This document shows, piece by piece, positions 1-12,391 of a DNA stretch of 64,000 nucleotides. Each line of letters starts with the position of its first letter. The stretch's first letter is position 1. The notes under the pieces are model-generated. The model had not been told where the DNA came from and did not search any database. It worked only from the letters and a program-made list of their open reading frames with translations. The DNA is from Sphingomicrobium sp. (lineage in GTDB: Bacteria; Pseudomonadota; Alphaproteobacteria; Sphingomonadales; Sphingomonadaceae), in assembly GCA_030447545.1 (NCBI GenBank), contig JAUJOV010000007.1, positions 17,486-81,485 of the forward strand. The letters are read 5' to 3'. A program made the position numbers and the translations under genes.

Positions 1-983
1 CCGCCCGCTCGAGCCGCCCGCGCACCGGCGACAGGCGCTGCAGCGCCGCGAACACCGCCTCGAAGCTGCTTCCAGCTCGCCATTGCCAGGCCCGCCGCAA
101 CCAGCACGTTCGACGCCTGGTAGGCGCCGATCAGCGGCAGCGCGAGCCGGTACGTGCCCTCGCCGTGACGGACCGCCAGATTCCGCCGAGCGTGGTCGGC
201 GCCTGCTCGACCAGCTGGATCGTCTCGCCCGAGCGCCCGACGGTCATCACCGCGATCCCGCGGCGGCGGACGCGCTCGACGACTTCCGCGAGACTTGGGG
301 TCGTCGGTCCACACCACCGCCGTGCCATCGCCGGGCAGAAGCTCGTCGAACAGCCGCATCTTGGCCTCGAAATAGGCCTCCATGCTCGGATGATAATCGA
401 GATGGTCGCGGCTGAAGTTGGTGAAGGCGACGGCGTTCAGCGGCACGCCCTCGCAGCGATGCTGGTCGAGGCCGTGGCTCGACGCCTCATAGGCGACATG
501 GCTGATCCCGAGCCGCCTGAGCCCCGCCATGTTCGACAGGAAGGTGACGATGTCGGGCGTCGTCAGCCCCGTTTTCACCTGGTCGTCCGAAGTGGTCACC
601 CCGAGCGTGCCGATCGAGGCGGAGCGCTGGCCTGCCATGCGCCAGATCTGCCGCGTCATCTCGACCGTGGACGTCTTGCCGTTGGTCCCGGTGACCGCGA
701 CCACCGTCTTCGGATAGGGCGCGAAATAGCTGGACGCGAGCTCGGCAAAGCGCCGGCGCGGGTTGTCGTCGGCGATGTGGGGCACGCGCGGCACCGCGGC
801 CTCGGCCCTCGCCACGACACCGATTGCGCCGCGCTCGACCGCGTCGCCGATGAAGTCCTCGCCGTTGAACAGGCTCCCGCGGAACGCACCGAACAGGCTT
901 CCGCGAGCCACCTTGCGGTGATCGATCGCAAAACCCGTCACTTCGGAATCGTCGTCGGTCCCGGCAAGCTCCCGAAGCCGCAT
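1..983 (-). CDS. murE: UDP-MurNAc-tripeptide synthetase, partial and frameshifted
   Basis: MurE adds meso-diaminopimelate to UDP-MurNAc-L-Ala-D-Glu in the cytoplasm during peptidoglycan synthesis. The ATP-binding loop GTNGKTS is readable near 670-690 in the minus frame. It is followed by the Mur-ligase stretch TSDDQVKTGLTTPD and by SSHGLDQHRC and FTNFSRDHLDYH, all typical of MurE. The reading frame changes several times (for example around 275-330 and near 90), so no single ORF spans the gene. The ATG lies 6 nt past the ftsI stop, consistent with a dcw operon. The C-terminal domain is beyond the left edge of the window. The family is clear; the frame breaks are probably sequence error. Confidence 0.85.
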   Translation of the reverse strand, partial: MRLRELAGTDDDSEVTGFAIDHRKVARGSLFGAFRGSLFNGEDFIGDAVERGAIGVVARAEAAVPRVPHIADDNPRRRFAELASSYFAPYPKTVVAVTGTNGKTSTVEMTRQIWRMAGQRSASIGTLGVTTSDDQVKTGLTTPDIVTFLSNMAGLRRLGISHVAYEASSHGLDQHRCEGVPLNAVAFTNFSRDHLDYHPSMEAYFEAKMRLFDELLPGDGTAVVWTDDPKSRGSRRARPPPRDRGDDRRALGRDDPAGRAGADHARRNLAVRHGEGTYRLALPLIGAYQASNVLVAAGLAMASWKQLRGGVRGAAAPVAGARAARAG

Positions 984-988
984 GGCGA

Positions 989-2737
989 TCAGTGCTCCGG
1001 GTCTTGGCTGATGTAGGGCAGCACCTCGGCCATGTTGGGCTCGCGGTTCTTGTCCGGCCGCACGCCGAGCATCGGCGCGATCCGGCTGACGGTCTTGCTG
1101 ACCACCGGCGCGACGTTCCAGCCGGCGGTGCGGAAGCCGTAAGTTTCGGCGGTGGCCTTGGGCTCGTCGAGCATCACGACGATCACATAGCGGGGTTCGT
1201 CCATCGGGAAAACGCCGGCGAAGGTCGTCACCAGCAGCGAGCGGTTGTGATATTTCTCGGCCGATCCGGTCTTGCCGCCAATGCGATAGCCCGGAGCGTC
1301 GGCCTTCCCGCCGGTGCCTTCGGTCACCACCAGCCGAAGCAGCGCGCGCATCTTGTAGCTCGTCTCCTCGCTGAACACGCGCCGGCCGTTTGCGGCCGAA
1401 TGGTTGCGGTCGACCTTGAGCAGGGTCGCGGGCCGGAAGATCCCGCCGTTGAACAGCGTCGCATAGCCGCTCGCAAGGTGAAGCGGGGTGACCGCAATGC
1501 CGTGGCCGAAGCCAACGGTCATCGTCTCGATCGGCCCCCATTGCGAGCCGGGGCTCAAGGTGCGCCCCTTTTCCCTCAGTTCGACCGCGACCGGGTCAAG
1601 GAAGCCCATCTTCCTCAGGAAAGCCTTTTGCCGCTCGGCGCCGAGCTGCTGCGCGATCTGCGCAGTGCCGATGTTGGAGCTTTCCTGCATGATCTCGGCG
1701 ACGCTGCACGAGCGGCCGAACGGGTGCGTGTCGTTGATCGTGCGGCCATAGACGTGGAGCGCGCCCGGGCAATTGTACATCTGCCCGAACGACTTCACGA
1801 CGCCTGAGTCCATCGCCATCGCGACGGTGAACGGCTTGAACGTCGAACCAAGCTCGTACACGCCCAGCGTCGCCCGGTTGAACCGCGCTTCTGGCGAGCC
1901 CTGGCCCGCGGCATTGGGGTTGAGCTGCGGCAGCGAAGTCATCGCGAGCACTTCGCCATTGTGGATGTCCATGATGATCCCGGCCGCGCCGACGGCCGAG
2001 AATTTGGTCATCGCCGCAAGCAGCTCGTGCTCGAGCGCCTGCTGGATCCGGCTGGAGATCGACAGCTGCACCGGCTGCCCCACGCGTCGCCGGGTTCGAC
2101 AGCTTGTCGTCATAGGCCCATTCGAGACCCGCCACGCCGCGCCCGTCGACATCGGTATAGCCGATCACATGGGCGGCAAGGCTGGTCTGCGGATAGAGCC
2201 GGTCGGGCTCGCGCTCGAGCGCAAGGCCCCGGCTCGCCGATCGCGTTTACCGCCTCGACCAGCCCCGGAGCGGCGCGGCGGCGCAGATAGAAGAAGGGCT
2301 TGTCCGACCGGAGCATTGCGAAATAGGTCGCCTCGTCGCGCTCCGGCATCAGCTTGGCCAGCCTGCGCGCGAGATCGAGCTTGTCGCCGATCACCTTTTT
2401 CGGATGAAGCCCGATGGTCCAGGCGTCGATCGTCCGGGCAAGCGGCTGGCCCTCGCGGTCGACGATGTCGCGCGCGCTCGGGCACCAGGCTGGTCAGGCC
2501 CTGCTTGGCCCCCGCATGGTCGCCGAACAGCGCAAGCCACAGGATGCGCGACACGATCAGGGCGATGATTCCGGCATAGACCAGCATGCCGAACATCAGC
2601 CGCTGGTGCATCATGGCGAGGATCTGGCGCCGCTGCCCGACGAGTCGGAGCCGCTCGGGCCGGGGTGCGACGAGAGCGGCGTCGGAGCGTTCATCGAGCC
2701 GTGGTGTTTTTCCTGCCGGAACCAGGCCCCGCGCCAA
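989..2737 (-). CDS. ftsI: Septal peptidoglycan transpeptidase (PBP3/FtsI), frameshifted
   Basis: A class B penicillin-binding protein that cross-links septal peptidoglycan. The N-terminal part has one transmembrane segment (around MFGMLVYAGIIALIVSRILW) and then the dimerisation region. The transpeptidase domain shows all three active-site motifs in order: GSTFKPF (SxxK), ESSNIG (SxN) and GGKTGSAEK (KTG). At least two frameshifts (near 2100-2160 and 2230-2480) split it into three pieces. The 5' end overlaps the 3' end of the ftsL-like gene, which suits a translationally coupled dcw operon. The start at 2737 is the likeliest but not certain. The length after repair, roughly 580 residues, is normal for the family. 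Confidence 0.9.
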
Positions 2738-3509
2738 GCGGTGCGAGCGGGTCGAGATTGGCCGTGCGCACCGGCTTTGTCACCGCCTTGGGCCCAGCTT
2801 GAGCCTTGTTATCCCCAGCTTTGTTTGCCGCCGCTGCAACCTTCGGCGGAGCCTTCTTCGAAGCTGCCGCAACCTTCGGCGGAGCCTTCTTGGAAGCCGC
2901 CGCAACCTTGCGCGGCGCGCTCTTCGAAGCTTGGCTCGCGCAGCGCTCTTCGAAGCCGTCGCAACCTTCGCGCCGCCGTCTTCGGCCGGTCACGGGCGGC
3001 CGCGGAGCCTGCGTCACCTTCACCGCCGCCGGGACCGGCCTGCGCTCCGGCAGCTTCAAGCTCGCCTCGCGCATCAGCTGCGCGACGGGCGCGCCGCGCG
3101 GCGGGGTGGCGCCCGCGCCGTCATCCGGCCGCTCGCCCTCCACGAGCGGCACGGATTGGGGCGCGGCGCGGGCGCCGAGGCTAGCACCACCGGTGCATCC
3201 ACATTGATCTGGGGCTCGGGCCGGCCGAGCCGCGCGAGCTGGAACCCGCCTTCGAGGAACTGGTCGGCCGAAGGCGCCGAAAGGCTGAGCACCCGGACGT
3301 TCCACCGCTCGAGCTGGGCAAGCCGGCCGCGAGTGCCGATCTCGGTCTGGAAGCAGGCGGATGTCGCGCTGGGCAAGCACGATTTTCGTCTCGACCTCCT
3401 CGAGCGCGGCGCGCTCCGACGCCACGTTGAGCGATACGAGATAGCAGCCGAGCGCCGCGCCGGCGCAGCTTGCCACCATGAACACCGAGCGGAAGCTTCG
3501 GGCGCTCAT
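2691..3509 (-). CDS. ftsL: FtsL-like division protein with Lys/Ala-rich repeat tail, frameshifted
   Basis: This sits between rsmH and ftsI, where ftsL is found in dcw clusters. It starts MSARSFRSVFMVAS with one hydrophobic segment near residues 8-26, followed by a short heptad-like stretch (ASERAALEEVETKIVLAQRDI), as expected for the septal FtsL coiled coil that partners FtsB and FtsQ. It then continues into a long low-complexity Lys/Ala/Pro tail with 11-residue repeats (SKKAPPKVAAA). At least two frameshifts lie near 3360 and 3100-3180. Position, topology and coiled coil support the call. FtsL is poorly conserved in sequence, so the name rests mainly on context. Confidence 0.65.
   Translation of the reverse strand: MSARSFRSVFMVASCAGAALGCYLVSLNVASERAALEEVETKIVLAQRDIRLLPDRDRHSRPACPARAVERPGAQPFGAFGRPVPRRRVPARAARPARAPDQCGCTGGASLGARAAPQSVPLVEGERPDDGAGATPPRGAPVAQLMREASLKLPERRPVPAAVKVTQAPRPPVTGRRRRREGCDGFEERCASQASKSAPRKVAAASKKAPPKVAAASKKAPPKVAAAANKAGDNKAQAGPKAVTKPVRTANLDPLAPLGAGPGSGRKNTTAR
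2837..2935. repeat. Three 33-bp tandem repeats in the ftsL-like gene
   Basis: Three consecutive 33-bp units begin at 2837, 2870 and 2903. The first two are nearly identical; the third has diverged. Each encodes an 11-residue Lys/Ala/Pro-rich unit in the minus-strand ftsL-like frame. Confidence 0.85.
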
Positions 3510-3527
3510 TTCCTGTCTCCTGAAGTC

Positions 3528-4467
3528 TTATGCCAGGCCGGCGCGGACGTGCGCACGGCGCTTCTCAGCCGCGCCGAGCGCGAACAGGGGTTGCCGGCCA
3601 GCTCGCGCTCCGTCGGGAGAAACCGGCTTGGCGACATGTTCGAAGGTGGGCTCCTTCGGGTCGACAAGCTCGGGACGGTGGCGCGAGCTGGCCGGCCTGC
3701 TTCCGCTTCGTTCGCGGAAGAAGCGCTTCACGATCCGGTCCTCGAGGCTGTGAAAGGTGACGACCGCCAGCCGCCCGCCCGCCTTCAGCGAGCGCTCGGC
3801 CGCCTCGAGCCCCTGCTCGAGCTCCTCGAGCTCGGCGTTGAGATGGATCCGGATCGCCTGGAAGGTGCGGGTCGCCGGGTCGCTCTTCAGCCCCGGGTGA
3901 TAGCCGGCCGCGCGGCGAACGATCGCGGCAAGCTTGGCCGTCCGCTCGATCGGCCGGTTGGCGACGATCGCGCGGGCAATCGCGCGCGCCCGCGGCTCCT
4001 CGCCATATTCGCGAAGCACGCGGGCGATCTCGCCTTCGTCGGCGCTGTTGAGGAAGTCGGCGGCCGTCGGCCCGACTTCTCCATGCATATCGAGCGGACC
4101 GTCGGCCGAGAAGGAAAAGCCGCGGTCCGCCCGATCCAGTTGCATCGAGGAGACGCCGATATCGAGCGTGATGGCATCAACCAGGCCGATGCCGCGCTCG
4201 GCAAGCACGCGGTCCATCTGGCTGAAACTTCCTCGATGAGCTCCAGCCTGAGGTCCGGGACGAGGATCTTCCACCCTCGATCGCGTCGGGGTCACGATCG
4301 AACCCGATCACTCGTCCCGCCCCCACCTCGAGCAGGGCGCGTGAATAGCCCCCTGCTCCGAAAGTCCCGTCCACCGCCGTCTCGCCGGGCTGGATGGCGA
4401 GCGCGCGGATCACTTCTTCGAGCAGCACCGGCACGTGCGGCGCCTGGGAGGAAGCGCGGTCGGTCAT
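3528..4467 (-). CDS. rsmH: 16S rRNA (cytosine1402-N4)-methyltransferase RsmH, frameshifted
   Basis: RsmH (MraW) methylates the N4 of C1402 in 16S rRNA using SAM. The start [20 protein letters not shown] and the SAM-binding [13 protein letters not shown] are seen in the first piece. The second piece has [36 protein letters not shown] and the C-terminal PEEP-type region, all diagnostic of this family. One or two frameshifts lie around 4200-4300. The stop at 3528 is 19 nt before the ftsL-like start. The upstream mraZ stop appears to overlap this ATG as ATGA. Confidence 0.92.
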
Positions 4468-4950
4468 GCCGACCGCCCCTTTCCTCGAGCCGGAAGCGCG
4501 CAATGTCCTTCAGGTCCTCGGGCACGCGCGGTCGTCGAGGAACAGCCGCGGGTTCCAGATCTGGAACGTCTCGCCCGCGCCAAGGAACAGCGCCAGGTCC
4601 TCGATTCGGCCCTTGCGGCGCATCATCGGCGGAAGGACGACACGCCCCGAAGGGTCGTACGGCACTTCCTCCGAAGCGCCGAACGCCATCAGATTGCGCT
4701 GCTGATACTCAAGCTCGGCGTCGGGGCCGGTCTCTTCCTTCGAGCAGCCGCTCGAGCTTGGAATGCTTGAGCGCGGCATAGCCGGGGTCGTAGGCGCTCA
4801 GCGCGGGAAGGTCTCGTGCTTGGCAAGGACGATGGTGCGCGCTTCGCCGCGCCGCTCGATCACCGAACGAAGGAATGCGGGCACGGACAGGCGGCCCTTC
4901 GCGTCCACCGCGTTCAGCGCACTGCCCTGGAACAGATGCTCAAGCGCCAC
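4464..4950 (-). CDS. mraZ: Transcriptional regulator / cell-division protein MraZ, frameshifted
   Basis: MraZ is an AbrB-like DNA-binding repressor heading the dcw operon. The first SpoVT-AbrB repeat reads [16 protein letters not shown] and the second reads [17 protein letters not shown], the two-repeat pattern of the family. I choose the GTG at 4950 because GGGGAG lies 5 nt upstream and the protein then begins [15 protein letters not shown]. Frameshifts occur near 4798, 4745 and 4520, and one more is needed near the end for the stop to overlap the rsmH ATG. First gene of the leftward dcw cluster. Confidence 0.85.
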
Positions 4951-5123
4951 GACCACTCCCCGTTCGCAGCGCAAAGCTTCCCGTTCGCGGAAACGCGGCA
5001 CCAGCCGCGGTACCCGCCCCTTCGTCAGGCAATGGGTCCCCGCACTACAGAGAGTGTTGGTAACTCAAGCGCGGTGGGGAGACAATGGATTTCGATGCCA
5101 TTTTACGGGATTTAGTGCCGGCG

Positions 5124-5144
5124 CGCGGAAATCCGCGGCTTTTT
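5124..5144 (+). terminator. Possible hairpin with T-run between mraZ and the DUF4350-like gene
   Basis: The sequence CGCGG AAAT CCGCG GC followed by TTTTT could form a short terminator on the plus strand. No plus-strand gene ends here, so its role is doubtful. It may just mark the gap between the leftward DUF4350-like gene and mraZ. Nothing else is evident in 4951-5244. Confidence 0.25.
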
Positions 5145-5244
5145 GCCTCACATCACGGACGCTGTTCTACGCTTGTTCTCCATGGTCCCCGCTGTGGATA
5201 AGTCTGTGCATCACGCGACTCGCCGAATCAACGGTCCGCCCTCC

Positions 5245-5986
5245 TCAGCGGCTCTCGAGCGCCGCGAGCTCGGCCAGCAACGCGTCGAGGTTCTGCTCCC
5301 CGGCCCCGCCGAGCTGCGCCACGTTGAGGAGTCGGCGTCGGCGATGATCGTCGCACGGCCCGCGCCGATCCGGCAGCGCGCGACGAAGCCGTCCCCTCTG
5401 ACCTCGCAGCGCCCGCTAAGATGCCCCGGCGAGGAGGCGAGCACCTTGCGCGCGCCGAGCTCGCGCTCCACCGGCCCCGCCTTGTCCGGCGCGTCGAGCC
5501 TCAGCCCCCAGCGAGCGAGCAGCCCGGTGTCGGCAAAGGCCGGCGGGGGCGCAGATTGTCGCCCATCGCCCGCTCGCTCGGCCAGTCGAGTCGAGGGTCG
5601 GCGAGCAGCAGCACCTTCCACCGGCGCGAACCCAGGCGTCGAGATCGACCAGCGCCTCGGCCGGCTGCGCCAGCGGATGCGCCATCAGCAGCAGCCGCGC
5701 CTTGGCAAGCGCCTGTGCGTCGGTGGTTCCGATCGGCGCCACCGAGTAGCGGGTCTCGAGCGCCTCGAGCGCCTTCGACCCCCGCCTTCGAGGCCGAAGC
5801 TCTCCGCGAAGATCAGCGGCAGCGATGTCACCAGCATCAGCGCCGGCCGCTTCGACGGCGCGCGCGCGGGCAGCGGCGACGCGCGGTCCTGCCCGACCAG
5901 CGCAAGCGCGCCCGCGCCCACCAGCAGTGCCGCAGCAACAGCAATCGCCACGCGCGCGCCGAGCGGCGGCGAAGCGCGCCGGTCAC
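5245..5986 (-). CDS. DUF4350/GldG-like membrane-anchored protein, frameshifted
   Basis: After joining frames the protein has an N-terminal hydrophobic segment (VAIAVAAALLVGAGALALVG). A soluble domain follows, containing ALMLVTSLPLIFAES, LLLMAHPLAQPAEALVDLDA, LLARWGLRLDAPDK and GAGRATIIADADF. This is the pattern of DUF4350 / gliding-auxiliary-like ABC-associated proteins, which often sit beside MoxR-type ATPases. None is present here. It starts at a GTG that overlaps the TGA of the upstream small membrane protein (GTGA), so the two are probably translationally coupled. Frameshifts occur near 5770, 5620-5690 and 5340. The molecular function is not known to me. Confidence 0.6.
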
Positions 5987-6222
5987 TGGCCGTTGCTGCT
6001 GGACGCGTTGGCCGCGTCCTCGGCTCCGCCGGGCGCCACTCCAAGCTCGGCGAGCGGCTCGTTGGGCTGCGCGTCATTGGCCTCGGCGGCGGTTGCGCCC
6101 CCCGGGGCCTCTCGTCGCGAGCGGCTGATGACCGAGCCCAGGAGCACGAGCAGGAAGGCGAAGGCGAGGCCGGTCAGCCCGATCCGGATGCGCTGGGCAG
6201 TAATGCCGCCGTCGTCAGCCAT
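5983..6222 (-). CDS. Small single-pass membrane protein upstream of DUF4350-like gene
   Basis: A 79-residue protein starting MADDGGITAQRIRIGL, with one transmembrane segment (GLTGLAFAFLLVLLGSVI) followed by an acidic, Ala-rich tail. The ATG at 6222 is preferred over the in-frame upstream codon, which would place translation inside the 9-bp tandem repeat. Its TGA overlaps the next gene's GTG, indicating coupling to the DUF4350-like protein. No family recognised. Confidence 0.6.
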   Translation of the reverse strand: MADDGGITAQRIRIGLTGLAFAFLLVLLGSVISRSRREAPGGATAAEANDAQPNEPLAELGVAPGGAEDAANASSSNGQ

Positions 6223-6253
6223 CGGGCGCAAGCTATGGCCCGCGCAAATACAA

Positions 6254-6300
6254 TGCAAGCTGGGCAGGTTGGGCAAGCTGGGCAAGCTGGGCAAGCTGGC
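6254..6300. repeat. 9-bp tandem repeat upstream of small membrane protein
   Basis: About five copies of a CTGGGCAAG-type 9-mer in tandem lie in the short gap between two divergent genes. The first copies are slightly diverged and the last three are perfect. Confidence 0.85.
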
Positions 6301-6663
6301 GGCTTGACGTCAGGTCCGCGGCCCGTGAAAGGCCCACTCATGACTCGCACCCTCCCCCTCATCGCCCTCGCCGCTGCAGCCGCCCTCGCCGGCTGCGAGC
6401 CCGAAACCGTCATCCAGCAACCCGGCGGCCTGACCCGCAGGCCGACGCCGTCGCCAATGTCGGCAACGTCGCCTCCCCCGTCGATCGCGGCGAGCAAGGC
6501 CTATCGCTGCAAGGACAATACGCTCGTCTACGTCGACTGGCTGACCGACGGCAGCGCCCGCGTGAAGAAGACCCGCAACGAGGTCGGAACGGCCGTCCCC
6601 GCCGGCGACACCTCGCTCCAGGGCGACGCCCAGGCCGCGACGATCACCTACAGCGGCCAGTCG

Positions 6664-6765
6664 TGTGAAAGTTCCTCCCCGGCAGTGCCGGGGAGGGGAA
6701 CCGTAGCTGGTGGAGGGGTAACTGGCGCTACGTCAGCACCCTCCACCATCCTCGCGCGCCCGCTA
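6664..6765. repeat. Palindromic repeat element at the lipoprotein 3' end
   Basis: Two nested hairpins are visible. The first is TTCCTCCCCGGCA/TGCCGGGGAGGGGAA; the second pairs TGGTGGAGGG with CCCTCCACCA. The architecture matches the element inside ileS at 41835-41972. Confidence 0.6.
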
Positions 6766-6796
6766 GCCGTCGCCGCCGCCCCGCTAATGCCCGCCC

Positions 6797-9585
<2,789 letters not shown>

Positions 9586-9633
9586 GCGCCTGAACTGTTG
9601 CGAACGCGTCGCAATAGCGCTATAAGCCAGCAC

Positions 9634-9831
9634 ATGATCGCCTGCGTCTGCAATGCAATCACCGAAGACGAGGTCCGCGCCGTCGCTCAAAAGGGCGCGC
9701 GCACGACCGAGCAGGCCTATGCCGCGCTCGGCTGCGAGCCGCAGTGCGGAAGCTGCCTGTGCTATACTCAGGAGCTGATCGACGAGGAACTGAAGGCGCG
9801 TCCGCGGCCCAACCTCCGCGCCGTCGCCTGA
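9634..9831 (+). CDS. bfd: Bacterioferritin-associated [2Fe-2S] ferredoxin
   Basis: A 65-residue protein. Bfd docks on bacterioferritin and donates electrons through the haem to release stored iron. The four cluster ligands are seen as C4, C6, C38 and C41 (CVC...CEPQCGSC), spaced as in the BFD-like [2Fe-2S] fold. The gene is intact and lies just upstream of bfr, separated by a terminator, which fits the functional pair. Confidence 0.93.
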   Translation: MIACVCNAITEDEVRAVAQKGARTTEQAYAALGCEPQCGSCLCYTQELIDEELKARPRPNLRAVA

Positions 9832-9863
9832 CGCCCTAGCTGCAACTGACTATCAAGTGCAGG

Positions 9864-9888
9864 AAATGGCGGTTTTCCGCCATTTTTT
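9864..9888 (+). terminator. Rho-independent terminator after bfd
   Basis: The perfect 9-bp stem AAATGGCGG/CCGCCATTT has a TTTT loop and is followed by a T tract, 33 nt after the bfd stop. Confidence 0.85.
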
Positions 9889-9945
9889 CGCTTCCTCACG
9901 GGCCCGCAATCGGCTAGTGCGCGTTGCAGGGTCAGGAGGCTGCGA

Positions 9946-10425
9946 ATGAAGGGCGACACACGGGTCATCGAGCTGCTCAACGAAGCGCTCAAGAACGAGC
10001 TGACGGCGATCAACCAATACTGGCTGCACTACCGGCTGCTCGACAGCTGGGGGATCAGCAAGCTCGCCCAGTACGAGCGCGAAGAATCGATCGACGAGAT
10101 GAAGCACGCCGACCGGATCGCCGAGCGCGTGCTGTTCCTCGACGGCCTGCCCAACTTCCAGGCGCTCGGCCGGCTGCGAATCGGCCAGACGGTCGAGGAA
10201 GTGCTCCGCTCCGACCTCGAAGCCGAGCTCGAGGGCGCCAAGCTCTACCGCGAGCTCATCGCCCATGCCGAGAGCGTGCGCGACTATGTGACCCGCGACC
10301 TCGCCCGCGAAGTGCTGGCCGACGAGGAACGCCATATCGACTTCCTCGAGGTACAGTTCGGCCTGATCACCTCGATGGGCCTGGCCAACTACATCCAGCT
10401 TCAATCCGGGCCCGCCAAAGAGTAA
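9946..10425 (+). CDS. bfr: Bacterioferritin
   Basis: A 159-residue haem-containing ferritin that oxidises and stores iron in a 24-mer. The dinuclear ferroxidase ligands are all present: E18, E51, H54, E94, E127 and H130. The haem-ligating Met is M52 (IDEMKHADR). The gene is intact, starts [16 protein letters not shown], and follows bfd. As bfd has its own terminator, bfr probably has a separate promoter in the 57-nt gap. Confidence 0.97.
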   Translation: MKGDTRVIELLNEALKNELTAINQYWLHYRLLDSWGISKLAQYEREESIDEMKHADRIAERVLFLDGLPNFQALGRLRIGQTVEEVLRSDLEAELEGAKLYRELIAHAESVRDYVTRDLAREVLADEERHIDFLEVQFGLITSMGLANYIQLQSGPAKE

Positions 10426-10447
10426 GCCCCGCCGCAAGGGGGCCTAC

Positions 10448-11728
10448 ATGGCGACACTTCCATCGACCGAGGCGTCGCGGCGCATCGTCACGCTCGACAT
10501 CCTTCGCGGAGTCGCGGTGATGGGCATCCTGGCGATGAACATCGTCGCCTTCGCAATGCCGTTCCAGGCCTATGCCAACCCGCTCGCCTACGGCGCGGAC
10601 GAGGCGATCGACTTTGGCGTGTTCGTGTTCAACTTCGTGGCCGTCGAAGGGAAGATGCGCGGGCTCTTCTCCGTCCTGTTCGGCGCCTCCATGCTGCTCG
10701 TCGCCCTGCGCGCCGAAGCCGCCGGCGGCTCGCCGAGCTCGGTCACCTACCGCCGCCTCGCCTGGCTGCTGGTCTTCGGCATGGCCCATTATTACCTGAT
10801 CTGGTTCGGCGACATTTTGATCGGCTACGCGCTGGTCGGCATGGTCGCGTGGGGCTTCCGGCGGATGGCGCCGCGCGCGCTGATCGGCTGGGCGGTCGCG
10901 CTGGTCGCGGTCCAGCTCGCCGTCTCCGGCGCCCTCGCCTCCTACGCCCACTCGCTCGCCGCCGCAGTCGCGGGCGCGAGCCCGAGCGCTGCCGATGTCC
11001 AGGCGTGGAAGGGCCTTTCGAACGAGGTCGGAGTGCCCGGCGCCGCCGCGCTGCGCGAGGACATGGCGCTCCATCTCGGGCCCTGGACCGGCATCGTCGA
11101 GAAACAGATGACCGATAAGGCGCTGCTGCCCCTGTTCTTCACCTTCATGTTCGGCTGGGAGACGCTCGCCTATATGCTGCTCGGAATGGCCGGGCTGAAG
11201 AGCGGCTTCCTCACCGGCGGGTGGGGCGAGCCGCGCTACCGCAAGCTCGCGCTCGTCTGCCTCGCGATCACTGTCCCCGCATATCTCGTGCTCGCCGCGC
11301 TCCTGTTCAGCGACGGCTTCACCGTGCCCGGCATCTTCACTTACTCGTTCGCGGCGAGCGTGCCGTTCCGGCCGGTGATGGTCCTCGCCTACGCCGCGCT
11401 GATCATCCTCGCCACCCGGCACGGCGGCTGGCTCACCGGGCGAATCGCCGCCGCGGGGCGGGCGGCCTTCACCAATTATCTCGGCACCAGCATCGTCATG
11501 ACCTTCGTCTTCTACGGCTGGGGCCTACGCCTCTACGGCTCGCTCGGCCGCGCCGAGCTGTGGCTGGTGGTCCTCGCGATGTGGGCGGTGATGCTCGCCT
11601 GGTCGAAGCCCTGGCTCGACCGCTTCGCCTACGGCCCGATCGAATGGCTGTGGCGAAGCCTTGCGCGGTGGAAGCTGCAGCCGATGCGAAAGCCGCTCCG
11701 CGCGGGAGCAAAGGCGCTCGAAGCCTAG
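10448..11728 (+). CDS. DUF418 family multi-pass membrane protein
   Basis: A 426-residue protein. It begins with RRIVTLDILRGVAVMGILAMNIVAF, the N-terminal signature shared by DUF418 proteins and the acyltransferase-like heparan-type (YeiB) family. About ten hydrophobic segments follow, and the C-terminal DUF418 domain includes TNYLGTSIVMTFVFYGWGL. Likely an inner-membrane protein; the substrate is unknown. The gene is intact. Its TAG stop shares a CTAG with the stop of the convergent Hpt gene. Confidence 0.85.
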   Translation: MATLPSTEASRRIVTLDILRGVAVMGILAMNIVAFAMPFQAYANPLAYGADEAIDFGVFVFNFVAVEGKMRGLFSVLFGASMLLVALRAEAAGGSPSSVTYRRLAWLLVFGMAHYYLIWFGDILIGYALVGMVAWGFRRMAPRALIGWAVALVAVQLAVSGALASYAHSLAAAVAGASPSAADVQAWKGLSNEVGVPGAAALREDMALHLGPWTGIVEKQMTDKALLPLFFTFMFGWETLAYMLLGMAGLKSGFLTGGWGEPRYRKLALVCLAITVPAYLVLAALLFSDGFTVPGIFTYSFAASVPFRPVMVLAYAALIILATRHGGWLTGRIAAAGRAAFTNYLGTSIVMTFVFYGWGLRLYGSLGRAELWLVVLAMWAVMLAWSKPWLDRFAYGPIEWLWRSLARWKLQPMRKPLRAGAKALEA

Positions 11729-12162
11729 ATCCGCCCGAAGTCCTGGTTGGTGACCTTGCGGCCGAAAGCGCCCTGCCGGCCCGGACGGGTCAGCAGCGGG
11801 TTGGTCGCCTTGTCGAACAGCTCGACGGTGCGGTTGAACAGCCCCCTCATCTCCACAACCTGCGGCACGAGCTCGTCCGGAAAGCGCCGGGTCTCGATGC
11901 ACAGGCGCGCAGTGCTTTCGACCAGCTCGGCGACCTGGGCAAGCGGCTCGGCGCCGAACTGCCGCGCCTCGCCCTTGATGGTGTGCGCCGGGCGCACCAG
12001 CGCGACCGTATCCTGCTCGCGCATCGCCTGCTCGAGCTCGCCGATCGACCTTGCGCCATCTTCGCGAAAATAGCTCAGAATGCGAATGAAGCCGGCGCCA
12101 AGCTCGGCGCGGCTTTTCTCGAAATGCACCCAGTCGACGATTTCAAGCTCGTCGTCGCTCAT
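11725..12162 (-). CDS. Histidine phosphotransfer (Hpt) domain protein
   Basis: A 145-residue single-domain protein. The Hpt motif HTIKGEARQFGA supplies the phospho-accepting His near residue 60, flanked by acidic helices (ILSYFREDGARSIGELEQAMRE). It would shuttle phosphoryl groups between hybrid kinases and response regulators; a hybrid kinase lies about 20 kb away at 32-34 kb. I choose the ATG at 12162 (MSDDELEIVDWVHFEKS) over the longer in-frame extension, because the domain begins there. Gene order gives no partner. Confidence 0.8.
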   Translation of the reverse strand: MSDDELEIVDWVHFEKSRAELGAGFIRILSYFREDGARSIGELEQAMREQDTVALVRPAHTIKGEARQFGAEPLAQVAELVESTARLCIETRRFPDELVPQVVEMRGLFNRTVELFDKATNPLLTRPGRQGAFGRKVTNQDFGRI

Positions 12163-12391
12163 CCGCCATCCTTCGAAGCACCGACGTGCATCGGTCACGT
12201 TCCCGCTTCCACTTAGCGGCACAAGGGTAAAATTAGCCTTAGCGGCCGCGGCAAGCGGACGGATACGCAAGCGACAACCGCGGCGTCCCCGGAGGAACGG
12301 CCGACGTACAGGTGCGGCGCCGTCTCCTGATGGTCTCGCCCTCGGGTAGATTCTTCAATTCGGCAGCTTTGACTGCTAGGCGTAAAACACC

